The position numbers and the translations under genes are program-made. Positions 36,628-46,155 of a stretch of 64,000 nucleotides of DNA are shown piece after piece. The stretch is from Actinomyces sp. HMSC035G02 (GTDB lineage: Bacteria > Actinomycetota > Actinomycetes > Actinomycetales > Actinomycetaceae), in contig KV835908.1 of the NCBI GenBank assembly GCA_001838165.1, forward strand, positions 5,466-69,465, read 5' to 3'. The notes under the pieces are model-generated. The model was not told the DNA's origin and did no database searches. It was given only the letters and a program-made list of their open reading frames with translations. Numbering within the stretch: the first letter of the stretch is position 1; each line of letters opens with the position of its first letter.

Positions 36628-36668
36628 GCGCCGACACACGGGTGTCGGCGCGCATGGTGTCGAGTGTA
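36628..36668 (-). promoter_or_regulatory. greA promoter box and 5' leader hairpin
   Basis: On the minus strand TACACT (36668-36663) is a good -10 box, and a perfect 10-bp hairpin (GCGCCGACAC with GTGTCGGCGC, 36628-36637 and 36642-36651, loop ACGG on the plus strand) follows near the expected transcript 5' end. It may protect the mRNA or act as a terminator for the hemolysin III-like gene. Confidence 0.4.
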
Positions 36669-36713
36669 GCAACATTGAGCCTGGCCATGAGCACAGCCTG
36701 GTCGGGCGGCGCG

Positions 36714-37397
36714 TCAGGAATTCAAGACCGCCAGGTAGACGGCGACGCAGTGGCAGGCCCACGCGGCGACGGTGAAGGCGTGGAAGATTTCGTGGAAGCC
36801 GAACCAGGTGGGGGAGGGGTCGGGCTTCTTCGTGCCGTAGACGACCGCTCCCAGCGTGTACAGGACGCCTCCGGCGACGATCAGCCACACGACGATGGGT
36901 CCGCCGCCCGCCCACAGCTGCGGCAGGTACCAGACCGCGACCCAGCCGAGCGCGACGTAGACGAGGGTGGTCAGCCAACGCGGGGCAGTGGGCCAGAAGA
37001 GGTTGAGGAGGATGCCGACGATGGCTCCGCCCCAGACGACCGACAGGAGAACAGCTGCGTCTGATCGGTCCAGGAGCGCGATCGTGATCGGCGTGTAGGT
37101 GCCTGCGATGAGTAGGAAGATGTTGGAGTGGTCCAGGCGCTTCCACATGATCTCCCAGCGCGGGGCCCAGTAGAAGCGGTGGTAGGCCGCGGAGACGCCG
37201 AAGAGGACGAGGGAGCACGCCAGGTAAACGGCGGATCCGATCTTCGTCGGAGTCGTGGGCGCCAGGCAGACGAGGACGATGGACGCGGCCAGGGACAGCG
37301 GTGCGGCGGCCAGGTGCAGCCACCCGCGCAGCTTGGGCTTGATCTGCACGAGCTGGCCCGAGAACCACTCCTTGGGCGTGAGCGATGCGATCTTCAT
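36714..37397 (-). CDS. Hemolysin III family (TrhA/PAQR-like) membrane protein
   Basis: 227 residues with seven membrane helices and the family's metal-site pattern: SAAYHRFYW early, DHSNIFLLIAGTYTPI in the middle and HEIFHAFTVAAWACH late. The His residues and Ser/Asp of these motifs form a zinc site in the PAQR superfamily. The cellular role is not settled; membrane energetics has been proposed for relatives. It is divergent from uppS, and a palindrome lies in its promoter region. Confidence 0.88.
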   Translation of the reverse strand: MKIASLTPKEWFSGQLVQIKPKLRGWLHLAAAPLSLAASIVLVCLAPTTPTKIGSAVYLACSLVLFGVSAAYHRFYWAPRWEIMWKRLDHSNIFLLIAGTYTPITIALLDRSDAAVLLSVVWGGAIVGILLNLFWPTAPRWLTTLVYVALGWVAVWYLPQLWAGGGPIVVWLIVAGGVLYTLGAVVYGTKKPDPSPTWFGFHEIFHAFTVAAWACHCVAVYLAVLNS

Positions 37398-37438
37398 CCG
37401 TTCCCCCTGTCAACCTGTCAACATTTCTTACGAGTCCG

Positions 37439-37460
37439 TAGGTTACTACGCCGTAACTTA
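37439..37460. promoter_or_regulatory. Palindromic operator candidate between trhA-like gene and uppS
   Basis: TAGGTTACTACGCCGTAACTTA has half-sites TAGGTTAC and GTAACTTA (7 of 8 pairs symmetric). It lies about 40 bases upstream of the hemolysin III-like start and overlaps its likely promoter. A direct CTGTCAAC repeat follows at about 37407-37422. Confidence 0.4.
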
Positions 37461-37581
37461 TTGTGGCAGGCGCGTTCTCGCACTCCGAGAGTACTTGTGT
37501 TTCCCTGTGACCCACGGCGCGATACCCTTAATAACATAAGAGTACGCCGCGCCACAGGGTGCGACAGTAGGGAGGGACATC

Positions 37582-38343
37582 ATGGCCCAGTGGAACATGC
37601 TCTACGACATGTACGAGCGTCGCCTCAAAGCCGAGCTGTCTGACGCCGCCGTGCCCGCCCACATTGGCGTCATCCTGGATGGCAACCGCCGCTGGGCGAA
37701 GTCGCTGGGCGCGACCGCCTCGCAGGGACACCGAGCTGGCGCCGGAAAGATCAGCGAGTTCCTCCAGTGGTCCGACGACGCGGGTGTGTCGATCGTGACG
37801 CTGTGGCTCCTGTCAACCGACAACCTCTCGCGCGATGCCGGCGAGCTGGGCGAGCTGCTGCGCATCATCTGCGAGGCCGTGTCACTCCTGGCGGATCAGG
37901 GACGCTGGAAGCTGGCCGTGGTCGGTGACCTGTCCCTGCTGCCCGAGAAGGTGTCCGAGGACCTGCGTGCCTCCGTCGCGCGCACCGCCGACGTACAGGG
38001 AATGACCGTCAATATCGCGGTCGGCTACGGCGGCCGACACGAGATCACCGAGGCCGTGCGTTCCATGATGCGTGAGGCGTCGGCCCAGGGGCGCACCCTC
38101 GAGGAGCTCGCCGACTCCTTCACTGACGCGGACATCACCGCGCACCTGTACACGAAGGACCAGCCCGACCCCGACCTCGTCATCCGAACGTCGGGCGAGC
38201 AGCGCCTGTCGGGCTTCATGCTGTGGCAGTCCGTGCACTCCGAGTACTACTTCTGCGAGGTCTACTGGCCCGACTTCCGCCGCGTCGACTTCCTGCGCGC
38301 CCTGCGCTCCTACGCGCAGCGCGAGCGCCGCATGGGCAAGTAA
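37582..38343 (+). CDS. uppS: Polyprenyl (undecaprenyl/decaprenyl) diphosphate synthase
   Basis: 253 residues, cis-prenyltransferase fold. Catalytic motif HIGVILDGNRRWAK (Asp33), WSDDAGVSIVTLWLLSTDN, and the late motif DPDLVIRTSGEQRLSGFMLWQSVHSEYYF. It makes the Z-polyprenyl lipid that carries cell-wall and surface glycans, so it supplies the lipid used by the priming transferase at 15.4 kb. Actinobacteria often have two such genes with different chain lengths; product length cannot be read from sequence. ATG 37582 follows GGGAGGG. Confidence 0.92.
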   Translation: MAQWNMLYDMYERRLKAELSDAAVPAHIGVILDGNRRWAKSLGATASQGHRAGAGKISEFLQWSDDAGVSIVTLWLLSTDNLSRDAGELGELLRIICEAVSLLADQGRWKLAVVGDLSLLPEKVSEDLRASVARTADVQGMTVNIAVGYGGRHEITEAVRSMMREASAQGRTLEELADSFTDADITAHLYTKDQPDPDLVIRTSGEQRLSGFMLWQSVHSEYYFCEVYWPDFRRVDFLRALRSYAQRERRMGK

Positions 38344-38375
38344 GCATGCGTCGAGCGCGGCGACGCGCGCATTAA

Positions 38376-38410
38376 ACGAGGCCGGACCCCGATGTGGGGA
38401 CCGGCCTCGT
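38376..38410. terminator. Bidirectional terminator between uppS and the PfkB kinase gene
   Basis: ACGAGGCCGGACCCC and GGGGACCGGCCTCGT (38376-38390 and 38396-38410) pair with one internal mismatch. The arms carry the recurrent GACGAGGCCGG sequence. Confidence 0.7.
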
Positions 38411-38426
38411 CACGTGTGTGGCGTGC

Positions 38427-39362
38427 TTAGGAGAGTTCGTGTGCCCAGGGCGGGTTCGCGCCCTTGCGTGAGACGGTCACGTCGGAGACGGCGCTGGCGC
38501 GGTCGATGATGGCGCGGACCTGCTCCTCGGGCAGGGAACGCAGTGCCTCGCGCGCGTCGGCACCTCGCAGGCCCATGCCCCACATGGCGTCGATCATGCC
38601 GCCCATGAAAGAGTCACCCGCGCCGACCGTGTCGACGACCTCGACGTCGCCCGGGGTCTTCGTGAAGCGCAGGCCCGAGGCCGTGGCGACGTCGCTCCCG
38701 TGCTTTCCGCGCGTGACGACCACGAGGGAGGGGCCCATGCCGAGCCAACGCTCCACGACCTCGTCGATGCTGGCGCCGCCGGTCAGCCAGTCGATGTCCT
38801 CGTCGGAGACCTTGACGACGTCAGCCAGGGCGATAAAACGCTCGAGGGAGGCGAGCGCCGCAGCGGGCTCGCCCATAATCGAGGGGCGCGCGTTCGGGTC
38901 GAAGCACACGAGCGCGTGCTCGCGGCCGCGGGTCAGCGCGTCTAGGACCGCGGAGGCGCCAGGCTCGATGATCGCCGAAATCGAGCCCGCCTCGATGATC
39001 TGCGCGGTAGGCGGAACGGTGATTGGTGGAGCCGGTGCCCACTCCAGGTCGAAGGTGTAGGAGGCGGCGCCGTTTTCGTCGAGGCGCGCGAGGGCCGTCG
39101 ACGTGTGCGAGGCGCCGCGCGAGGCCCCGGTGACGTGCACGCCGGAATCGTACATGTGGAAGTCGATGAGACGGCCGTACTCGTCCAGACCGATCCAGGT
39201 CGCCAGCGCCACAGGACGGCCGAGGCGTCCCAGTGTCAGGGCGACGTTCGCGGGAGAACCGCCCGGTATCTCGACGGGGCAGTCGGGCTGCTCATACGTC
39301 ATGACGACGTCGATGAGCGCCTCGCCGATCGCGAGAATGTGGGGGCCAGATTGCACCGTCAT
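38427..39362 (-). CDS. PfkB family carbohydrate kinase (fructokinase-like)
   Basis: 311 residues of the ribokinase fold. Seen: the N-terminal GEALIDVV and GGSPANVALTLGRLG substrate motifs, FDPNARP, and the ATP/catalytic motif DTVGAGDSFMGGMI with its base Asp. The overall pattern (DENGAASYTFDLEWAP) is closest to fructokinases, which make fructose-6-phosphate, but substrate choice is inference. The gene is followed on the opposite strand by uppS and preceded by xseB. Confidence 0.85.
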   Translation of the reverse strand: MTVQSGPHILAIGEALIDVVMTYEQPDCPVEIPGGSPANVALTLGRLGRPVALATWIGLDEYGRLIDFHMYDSGVHVTGASRGASHTSTALARLDENGAASYTFDLEWAPAPPITVPPTAQIIEAGSISAIIEPGASAVLDALTRGREHALVCFDPNARPSIMGEPAAALASLERFIALADVVKVSDEDIDWLTGGASIDEVVERWLGMGPSLVVVTRGKHGSDVATASGLRFTKTPGDVEVVDTVGAGDSFMGGMIDAMWGMGLRGADAREALRSLPEEQVRAIIDRASAVSDVTVSRKGANPPWAHELS

Positions 39363-39405
39363 GGCATCTCCTCACCTGCGTGTGAGCGGATCTACAGAAT
39401 GTACA

Positions 39406-39636
39406 TTAGCGTGCTTCGGGGGAGGGAGTGGAGGTGCGTCCAGAAAGACGCTCCTGAGCACCGTCCAGGATCTGGGAACAGCGGGCTGCCAGGGCTTCGC
39501 CGCGTTCCCACATCGTGAGAGTGTCCTCGAGCGGGGCCTGACCGCCCTCGAGGGCCTGGACGATGCGCACGAGTTCGTCGCGCGCCTCCTCGTAGCCGAG
39601 GGACTGGGGGTCGGGGAGCTGGTCGTTCGTGGTCAT
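39406..39636 (-). CDS. xseB: Exodeoxyribonuclease VII small subunit
   Basis: 76 residues, typical size. The core [40 protein letters not shown] is diagnostic. Partner of XseA in degrading single-stranded DNA. It is transcribed just after xseA (57-base gap, which contains GACGAGGCCGGGG at 39668-39680). Confidence 0.93.
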   Translation of the reverse strand: [76 protein letters not shown]

Positions 39637-39693
39637 GAGTTTGTTCCTTTGAGTGGGATGTACGGGGGACGAGGCCGGGGTTGCCTCGCGGGA

Positions 39694-41022
39694 TTACGCG
39701 TCCTGGGACGCTGCGTCCGCTGGGGGCGTCGGGTTCGTGGCACCCACGACCTGGGCGACCATGCGGCCGGAAGCGAGGATGCCTTCGATGAGGTCGCCCT
39801 TCTTGATCTGCGCCGAGGACGTGATGAGCGCACCCGACGGGGTCTTCAGGAGCGCGTAGCCGCGGTCCAGAGTCGCCTGCGGGGACAGGGCGGTCAGCGT
39901 CGCGCGCGAGCGCGTCAGCTGCTGGCGCTCCGAGGCGAGCCGACGCTCGATCGCCGATCGCATTGCGGTGACCCGCTGCGCCAGAGCCGCACGGTGCCCC
40001 TCGACGATGGCCTCCGGGCCCTGGAGCACCGGGCGCGACGCGATGAGCATCAGGTTCGAGCGCTCCGTCGCCAGGCGCGCGTCCAGCGCCCCGCGCATGC
40101 GGGTCAGCGCCTGGGAGATGCCGTCGCGCTCGCGGGCGCGGTCCGGGACGATGCGGCGAGCCGCGTCCGTCGGGGTCGAGGCGCGGTAGTCGGCGACCAG
40201 GTCCAGCAGGGGAGAGTCGCCCTCGTGGCCGATCGCGGAAACGATGGGCGTGCGGGCGTCCGCGACGGCGCGCACGAGGCGCTCGTCGGAGAAGGGGAGG
40301 AGGTCTTCGACCGCGCCGCCACCGCGCGCGATGACGATGACGTCGACCTCGTCCATGGCGTCCAGTTCGAGGAGGGCGCGGCCCACCTCGGGCACGCAGT
40401 GGTCGCCCTGCACGGCGACCTCGCGGATCTCGAAGCGCGCGCTTGGCCAGCGGTCCGACGCGTTGACGACCACGTCGTCCTTCGCCTTCGCGTTGCGTCC
40501 GCAGATCAGGCCGATCGTGCGCGGCAGGAACGGCAGAGGGTTCTTACGCGCATCCGAGAACAGCCCCTCCGCCGCCAGGCGGGCGCGCAGCGCCTCAATC
40601 TGGGCCAGCAGGTCGCCCACGCCCTGCAGGTGAATCTCCGCGGCCTGCAGGTTGAGTCGGCCCGAGCGCTCCCAAAACACTGGCTTTACGCGCGTCACCA
40701 CGCGCGCGCCCTCGGTCAGGGGCGTGGAATCCATGACGCCCGCCCACGCGGTCACCGTCATCGACGTGTCCGTCTCAAGGTCGCGCAGCGTCAAGAAATG
40801 CATCTTCGCGCCGGGGCGCACCTTGTACTCGACGACCTGGCCCTCCACCCACAGGGGGCTCATACGGTCCACGTACACCTTGATGTTCTCCGTCAGCCTG
40901 CGCAGCGGCCACGGATTATCTCGCGTCGTATCAGCCGCCTTCGCAGCGGGCGGACGAGGCTGGGGTGAGCCGCCCGGAGGCGGCGCAGCAGGGGAAAGAG
41001 GCAATGTCACGCCACTCAGCAT
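39694..41022 (-). CDS. xseA: Exodeoxyribonuclease VII large subunit
   Basis: 442 residues from the ATG read at 41022-41020. The frame stays open for another 430 codons upstream across ispH on the other strand, but that part is not coding. An OB-fold nucleic-acid-binding domain (about 35-130, WVEGQVVEYKV...MHFLTLRD), then the catalytic domain with IGLICGRNAKAKDDVV, VIARGGGAVEDLLPFSDERLVRAVADA and SAIGHEGDSPLLDLVADYRASTPTDAA, then a C-terminal coiled coil. The Shine-Dalgarno is weak, so the exact start is uncertain. Confidence 0.93.
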   Translation of the reverse strand: MLSGVTLPLSPAAPPPGGSPQPRPPAAKAADTTRDNPWPLRRLTENIKVYVDRMSPLWVEGQVVEYKVRPGAKMHFLTLRDLETDTSMTVTAWAGVMDSTPLTEGARVVTRVKPVFWERSGRLNLQAAEIHLQGVGDLLAQIEALRARLAAEGLFSDARKNPLPFLPRTIGLICGRNAKAKDDVVVNASDRWPSARFEIREVAVQGDHCVPEVGRALLELDAMDEVDVIVIARGGGAVEDLLPFSDERLVRAVADARTPIVSAIGHEGDSPLLDLVADYRASTPTDAARRIVPDRARERDGISQALTRMRGALDARLATERSNLMLIASRPVLQGPEAIVEGHRAALAQRVTAMRSAIERRLASERQQLTRSRATLTALSPQATLDRGYALLKTPSGALITSSAQIKKGDLIEGILASGRMVAQVVGATNPTPPADAASQDA

Positions 41023-41139
41023 GCCACAGGAGAGTCCCCGCCGCGCTGCCGCGCCCCGCGCCTGTGGACGGCCCCGGCCTCGTCGATGAGGGGCGTGTGG
41101 GATTGCCGCGAGCGCGCGCACGCTCCGGGCCGTGGGCGC

Positions 41140-41151
41140 TAGGGTGGACGC
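41140..41151 (+). promoter_or_regulatory. -10 box 6 nt before the ispH start (leaderless type)
   Basis: TAGGGT at 41140-41145, then six bases, then ATG 41152. A -35 box is not convincing. Confidence 0.45.
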
Positions 41152-42219
41152 ATGAATGAAAACGTCGACCTGCGCGCCAGCGCCGAGTCCCCCCTGCCCT
41201 CCTCCCACGGTGAGGGCAGCGGCCGTATCCTCTTGGCCGCCCCGCGCGGATACTGCGCTGGTGTGGACCGCGCCGTCGACGTCGTCGAAAAGGCCCTCGA
41301 GCTCTACGGCGCGCCCGTGTACGTGCGCAAGGAGATCGTCCACAACAAGTTCGTCGTCGAGTCGCTGACTAAGCGCGGCGCGATCTTCGTCCAGGAGACC
41401 GATGAGGTGCCCGAGGGCGCCCGCGTCGTGTTCTCCGCGCACGGCGTCTCCCCGGCCGTCCACGAGGCCGCCGCCACCCGCCACCTCGCTACGATCGACG
41501 CGACCTGCCCGCTCGTGACCAAGGTGCACCGCGAGGCCGTGCGCTTCGCGAAGGAAGACTACGACATCATCCTGGTGGGCCATCAGGGCCACGAGGAGGT
41601 CGAGGGCACCTTCGGCGAGGCCCCCGACCACATCCAGGTTGTCGGCACCCCCGACGAGGTCGATAACGTCGTCGTGCGCGACCCCTCGCGCGTCGTGTGG
41701 ATCTCCCAGACCACGCTCTCCGTCGACGAGACCCGCGAGACCGTCGACCGCTTGCGTCAGCGTTTCCCGCAGCTCATCGACCCGCCGTCGGACGACATCT
41801 GCTACGCCACACAGAACCGCCAGGGTGCCGTCAAGCACATCGCGCCCCAGGTCGACGTCATGGTCGTCGTCGGCTCGGCGAACTCCTCGAACTCCGTGCG
41901 CCTCGTCGAGGTCGCGCTCGAGGCCGGGGCGGGCGCCGCCTACCGCGTCGACAAGGCCGACGAGCTCGAGGAATCCTGGTTCGAGGGTGCCCGCACCGTG
42001 GGCCTCACTTCCGGCGCGTCCGTGCCCGAGATCCTCGTGCGCGAGGTCATCGAATGGCTGCAGGAGCGCGGATTCCCCACCGTTGAGGTGGCCCGCACTG
42101 AAACCGAATCGACGACCTTCGCGCTGCCCCGCGACCTGCGCGCCGACCTCAAGAACGCCGGCATGGCGCCCGCACGCCCCCATGCGCCCCGCGTCGCCGG
42201 GCCAAACCACACGAAGTAG
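41152..42219 (+). CDS. ispH: 4-hydroxy-3-methylbut-2-enyl diphosphate reductase
   Basis: 355 residues. Last step of the MEP pathway, giving IPP and DMAPP through a 4Fe-4S cluster. The three cluster cysteines are seen in [12 protein letters not shown] (Cys35), [10 protein letters not shown] and ICYATQNRQ. The His and Glu residues of the substrate pocket are in VFSAHGVSP and [13 protein letters not shown]. It supplies the precursor used by the uppS product. ATG 41152 is favoured by the TAGGGT box; a second ATG four bases later is out of frame. Confidence 0.95.
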   Translation: MNENVDLRASAESPLPSSHGEGSGRILLAAPRGYCAGVDRAVDVVEKALELYGAPVYVRKEIVHNKFVVESLTKRGAIFVQETDEVPEGARVVFSAHGVSPAVHEAAATRHLATIDATCPLVTKVHREAVRFAKEDYDIILVGHQGHEEVEGTFGEAPDHIQVVGTPDEVDNVVVRDPSRVVWISQTTLSVDETRETVDRLRQRFPQLIDPPSDDICYATQNRQGAVKHIAPQVDVMVVVGSANSSNSVRLVEVALEAGAGAAYRVDKADELEESWFEGARTVGLTSGASVPEILVREVIEWLQERGFPTVEVARTETESTTFALPRDLRADLKNAGMAPARPHAPRVAGPNHTK

Positions 42220-42244
42220 GGCAACACCACCGGGCCTGCTCCGA

Positions 42245-42256
42245 TAGGATGGGGGC
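42245..42256 (+). promoter_or_regulatory. -10 box 6 nt before the ychF start (leaderless type)
   Basis: TAGGAT at 42245-42250, six bases, then GTG 42257. Confidence 0.45.
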
Positions 42257-43339
42257 GTGTCTCTTACTATCGGTATCGCCGGACTGCCCAACGTCGGCAA
42301 GTCCACCCTGTTCAACGCCCTGACCCGCGCGACCGTGCTCGCCGCGAACTACCCCTTCGCGACCATCGAGCCCAACGTCGGCGTCGTCCCCCTGCCCGAC
42401 CCGCGCCTGAACAAGCTCGCGGAGATCTTCGGCTCCCAGCGCATCCTGCCCGCCACCGTGTCCTTCGTGGACATCGCCGGCATCGTGCGCGGCGCCTCCG
42501 AGGGTGAAGGCCTGGGCAACCAGTTCCTCGCCAACATCCGCGAGGCCGACGCGATCTGCCAGGTCACGCGCGCCTTCTCCGACCCCGACGTCGTGCACGT
42601 CGACGGCAAGGTGGACCCGGCCTCGGACATCGAGACCATCAAGACCGAGCTGATCCTCGCCGACATGCAGACGATCGAGAAGCAGATTCCGCGCCTCGAA
42701 AAGGAGGTGCGCGGCAAGAAGACCGAGCCGATCGTCCTTGAAACCGCCCGACAGGCGTTGGAGCTGCTGGAGCGCGGCGAGCTGCTGTCCGGCCCCGAGG
42801 GCGCCAAGCTGGACCAGGATGCGCTGCGTTCCTTCCAGCTCATGACCTCCAAGCCCTTCATCTTCGTGTTCAACATGGACGCCGCCGAGATGGACAACGA
42901 GGAAATGAAGGACGAACTGCGCGCCCTCGTTGCGCCCGCCGAAGCCATCTTCCTGGACGCCCAGTTCGAGGCCGAGCTGGTCGAGCTCGACGACGAGGAC
43001 GCCCGCGAGATGCTCGCCGAATCCGGTCAGGACGAGTCCGGCCTGGACAAGCTGGCCCGCGTCGGCTTCGACACTCTCGGCCTGCAGACCTACCTCACCG
43101 CCGGTGAGAAGGAAGCACGCGCCTGGACCATCCACAAGGGCGACACCGCCCCCAAGGCCGCCGGCGTCATCCACACGGACTTCGAAAAGGGCTTCATCAA
43201 GGCCGAGGTCGTCTCCTACGATGACCTGGTCGAGGCCGGCTCCATGGCCGCCGCGAAGGCCGCCGGCAAGGTCCGCATGGAAGGCAAGGACTACGTCATG
43301 GAAGACGGAGACGTTGTGGAGTTCCGCTTCAACGTCTGA
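42257..43339 (+). CDS. ychF: YchF/Ola1-type ribosome-associated ATPase
   Basis: 360 residues, normal length. Obg-related P-loop protein: Walker A GIAGLPNVGKSTLFNAL, switch region FVDIAGIVRGASEGEGLGN, specificity motif in the FVFNMDAAEMD stretch, and the C-terminal TGS-like domain ending EDGDVVEFRFNV. It binds ribosomes and prefers ATP in studied homologues. The hsdM gene follows at 9 bases with no terminator, so the defence operon may receive read-through from ychF. Confidence 0.95.
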   Translation: MSLTIGIAGLPNVGKSTLFNALTRATVLAANYPFATIEPNVGVVPLPDPRLNKLAEIFGSQRILPATVSFVDIAGIVRGASEGEGLGNQFLANIREADAICQVTRAFSDPDVVHVDGKVDPASDIETIKTELILADMQTIEKQIPRLEKEVRGKKTEPIVLETARQALELLERGELLSGPEGAKLDQDALRSFQLMTSKPFIFVFNMDAAEMDNEEMKDELRALVAPAEAIFLDAQFEAELVELDDEDAREMLAESGQDESGLDKLARVGFDTLGLQTYLTAGEKEARAWTIHKGDTAPKAAGVIHTDFEKGFIKAEVVSYDDLVEAGSMAAAKAAGKVRMEGKDYVMEDGDVVEFRFNV

Positions 43340-43348
43340 GGGAAAGAA

Positions 43349-44899
43349 GTGAAGGTAACTGATCTTGCAAAGGTTCGTGCGACGCTCTGGAGCGCTGCAG
43401 ACGAGCTGCGTGCCAATTCCAAACTCACTCCGGTGCAGTACCGTGACCCGGTATTGGGCCTCGTTTTCTTGGCCTATGCGGAGAATCGGTTTGAATCTGT
43501 GCGAGCTGCGGTGGAGGCCGGGGCTACGAGCCGAAACCCTGCCACCGTCGCGGACTATAAGGCAAAATCCGTGCTCTATGTGCCCGACGAGTCTCGCTTA
43601 TCGTACCTGGTGGACTTGCCAGAGGGGGAGGACATCGGCAAGGCGACTCACGACGCGATCAAGGGCATCGAGGATAACAACCCAGAACTCAAGGATGTCC
43701 TGCCACGCGGGTATCAGAAGCTTGAGCGCTCGACCCTTGTTGAACTCCTTCGCTTGTTTGCCCCACTACCCAAGCAGCTTGAGGGGGACGCGTTTGGGTT
43801 CATCTACGAGGATTTTCTCTCCAACTTTGCTGCCCAGGAAGGAAAGGGCGGCGGTGAGTACTTCACCCCGTACTCGATCGTGCGTCTCATCGTCGAGATC
43901 CTGCAGCCCTTCCAGGGGCGAGTGTTCGACCCGGCCTGCGGTTCGGGCGGTATGTTCGTGCAATGCGCGAAGTTCGTTGAGCGCCACCACGAGAAAGCCA
44001 GCCGTAAGCTGTCCCTTTTCGGGACTGAGAAGACCGAGGACACCGTCCCACTGGCAAAGATGAATCTTGCCCTGCACGGTCTGTCCGGTGACATCCGTCA
44101 GGCCAATAGTTATTACGAGGATCCTCACGAAGCTGTCGGGGCATTTGACTTCGTCATGGCCAATCCTCCTTTCAACGTCGACAAAATCAAGAAGGATCAG
44201 CTTGCAGGGGACAAGCGTTTCCCCTTCGGTCTGCCCAAGGCTGACAATGGCAACTTCATCTGGATCCAGCAGTTCTACGCGGCACTCTCGGCGAAAGGCC
44301 GCGCCGGATTTGTCATGGCCAACTCCGCATGTGACGCTGGGCATTCTGAGAAGGATATTCGACAGAAGCTTATCGAGTCTGGCACAGTTGACGTGATGGT
44401 GGCCGTCGGGCCGAACTTCTTCTATACGGTTACCCTGCCGGTGACACTGTGGTTCCTTGACAAAACGAAGCTGGGCACTGAACGGGAAGACACTGTGCTC
44501 TTCATCGACGCCCGGCACATCTTCCACCAGATCGACCGCGCCCACCGCGACTTCACCGCGGAACAGATCGAGTTCATTTCCAACATCGTGAGACTCTATC
44601 GCGGCGAAGACATCCAGACTGTTGACGGCAGTAATGAACTCCTAGAGCAGAACTTCCCCGGCGGCCAGTACGTTGACGTTGGTGGTCTGTGTAAGATCGT
44701 CAGTCGCGCCGAAATTGAGGAACAGGGCTGGAGTCTCAATCCTGGCCGCTACACCGGCGTCACCGCCGTTGACGAAGAAGACATCGACTTTTTGGGTGAC
44801 CTGCAACGTCTGCATGAGGAGTTCACTCAGCTCAGTGAGGAGGCCGACGCTCTTCGCGCCAAGGTCAACGATGCCATCACTGGGATTCTTGAACCATGA
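43349..44899 (+). CDS. hsdM: Type I restriction-modification DNA methyltransferase, M subunit
   Basis: 516 residues. An N-terminal helical HsdM domain, then the adenine methyltransferase fold with the SAM motif FDPACGSGGMFVQ (about residue 192) and the catalytic motif NPPF (about residue 271, MANPPFNVD). With HsdS it methylates N6 of adenine in the target. GTG 43349 has GGGAAAG upstream. It ends in an ATGA overlap with hsdS. GC content is visibly lower than in the preceding core genes, consistent with acquisition. Confidence 0.95.
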   Translation: MKVTDLAKVRATLWSAADELRANSKLTPVQYRDPVLGLVFLAYAENRFESVRAAVEAGATSRNPATVADYKAKSVLYVPDESRLSYLVDLPEGEDIGKATHDAIKGIEDNNPELKDVLPRGYQKLERSTLVELLRLFAPLPKQLEGDAFGFIYEDFLSNFAAQEGKGGGEYFTPYSIVRLIVEILQPFQGRVFDPACGSGGMFVQCAKFVERHHEKASRKLSLFGTEKTEDTVPLAKMNLALHGLSGDIRQANSYYEDPHEAVGAFDFVMANPPFNVDKIKKDQLAGDKRFPFGLPKADNGNFIWIQQFYAALSAKGRAGFVMANSACDAGHSEKDIRQKLIESGTVDVMVAVGPNFFYTVTLPVTLWFLDKTKLGTEREDTVLFIDARHIFHQIDRAHRDFTAEQIEFISNIVRLYRGEDIQTVDGSNELLEQNFPGGQYVDVGGLCKIVSRAEIEEQGWSLNPGRYTGVTAVDEEDIDFLGDLQRLHEEFTQLSEEADALRAKVNDAITGILEP

Positions 44900-46155
44900 G
44901 TGAATGGAAGACGACTCGTATTCGCGATGTTGCTGAAGTGTACGACGGGCCCCACGCTACGCCCAAGAAGGTGGAGAAAGGGCCCTGGTATCTGAGTATT
45001 TCGTCGCTCCATAGGGGCCAACTTGATCTGTCAAAGTCTGTGCACATTTCCGAAGTAGACTTTCCTAAGTGGACGAGGCGAGTGGCTCCGCAGGTCGGCG
45101 ACACACTGTTTTCCTATGAGACTAGGCTGGGGCAAGCCGCTTACTGGGCTCTGGAGGCTGAGGCTGCACTTGGGCGAAGAATGGGCCTGTTGCGTCCGAA
45201 GCGCGGTTTGATCGAGCCTCGCTACTTGTGCTACGCCTACCTGGGCCCGCAGTTTCAGGAGGTAATTCGGCAACATACCTTATCTGGCGCGACTGTGGAT
45301 CGTATTCCTGTGGGTGAAATGCCTAACTGGCCAATACTGCTCCCCTCACTTGAAACGCAGCGGGCAGTGCTCAGCGTTCTCAATTCGATTGATGGTTTGA
45401 TCGAGAACAACCGGCGGCGGATCGAAGTGCTGGAGGAGATGGCGCGGGCAATCTACCGCGAGTGGTTCGTGAAGTTCCGTTTCCCCGGCCATCAGGACGT
45501 CCGCCTCGTCAATTCGGAACTTGGTCTGACTCCCGAGGGGTGGGACCTTGTGGCAGCTTCGGACGTGTTGCTGATCAATCCAAGAATCAAGCTGGATAAG
45601 GGTGTTTCTCATCCTTTCATCAACATGGGGGATCTGAGTGAGAAAGGTATGTCCTGCAGACCGAGCGAGTATCGATCCGGTGGATCCGGCTCGAAGTTCG
45701 TAGTGGGCGACACCTTGTTCTCGCGCATTACTCCCTGCTTGCAGAACGGGAAGACTGGCCTGGTTCAAACACTCGGCGACAGTGAGGTCGGTCGGGGATC
45801 GACTGAGTTCATCGTCCTGCGGGGGCGGCTTGTGGGATCTGCATACACTTACTGCCTGGCTCGGAATGAACATTTTCGCGCTTATGCTGAGGCCAGTATG
45901 AGCGGGGCGAGTGGACGGCAGCGCGTGCGGAACGAGTGTTTCGACTCATACATGATAGCGGTCCCTCCGCGAGAACTCGCGCAGCAGTTCGAGCAGGCCT
46001 CCCAACCGATGTTTGCGCAGATCCGAATCTTGACGGATGAGACGTTGACATTGGTAAGGTTGCGTGATCGGCTGCTCCCCAAACTTGTGACAGGCCAGAT
46101 CGATGTTTCTGGGCTCGACCTGGAGGCGGTGGATGCAAAGGAGGAAGCCGGATGA
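44896..46155 (+). CDS. hsdS: Type I restriction-modification specificity subunit
   Basis: 419 residues with two target-recognition domains (about 1-160 and 205-365), each followed by a conserved helical segment: residues about 165-200 (ENNRRRIEVLEEMARAIYREWFVKF) and the C-terminal RLRDRLLPKLVTGQIDVSGL. This architecture sets a bipartite DNA target. The start is the ATGA overlap with hsdM, and another ATGA overlap leads into hsdR, so all three genes are translationally coupled. No second hsdS copy or inverted repeats for phase variation were seen. Confidence 0.93.
   Translation: MSEWKTTRIRDVAEVYDGPHATPKKVEKGPWYLSISSLHRGQLDLSKSVHISEVDFPKWTRRVAPQVGDTLFSYETRLGQAAYWALEAEAALGRRMGLLRPKRGLIEPRYLCYAYLGPQFQEVIRQHTLSGATVDRIPVGEMPNWPILLPSLETQRAVLSVLNSIDGLIENNRRRIEVLEEMARAIYREWFVKFRFPGHQDVRLVNSELGLTPEGWDLVAASDVLLINPRIKLDKGVSHPFINMGDLSEKGMSCRPSEYRSGGSGSKFVVGDTLFSRITPCLQNGKTGLVQTLGDSEVGRGSTEFIVLRGRLVGSAYTYCLARNEHFRAYAEASMSGASGRQRVRNECFDSYMIAVPPRELAQQFEQASQPMFAQIRILTDETLTLVRLRDRLLPKLVTGQIDVSGLDLEAVDAKEEAG

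Noticed and set aside
41023..42315. Longer xseA reaching to 42315
   Set aside because: The extra 430 codons are antisense to ispH and do not resemble exonuclease VII.
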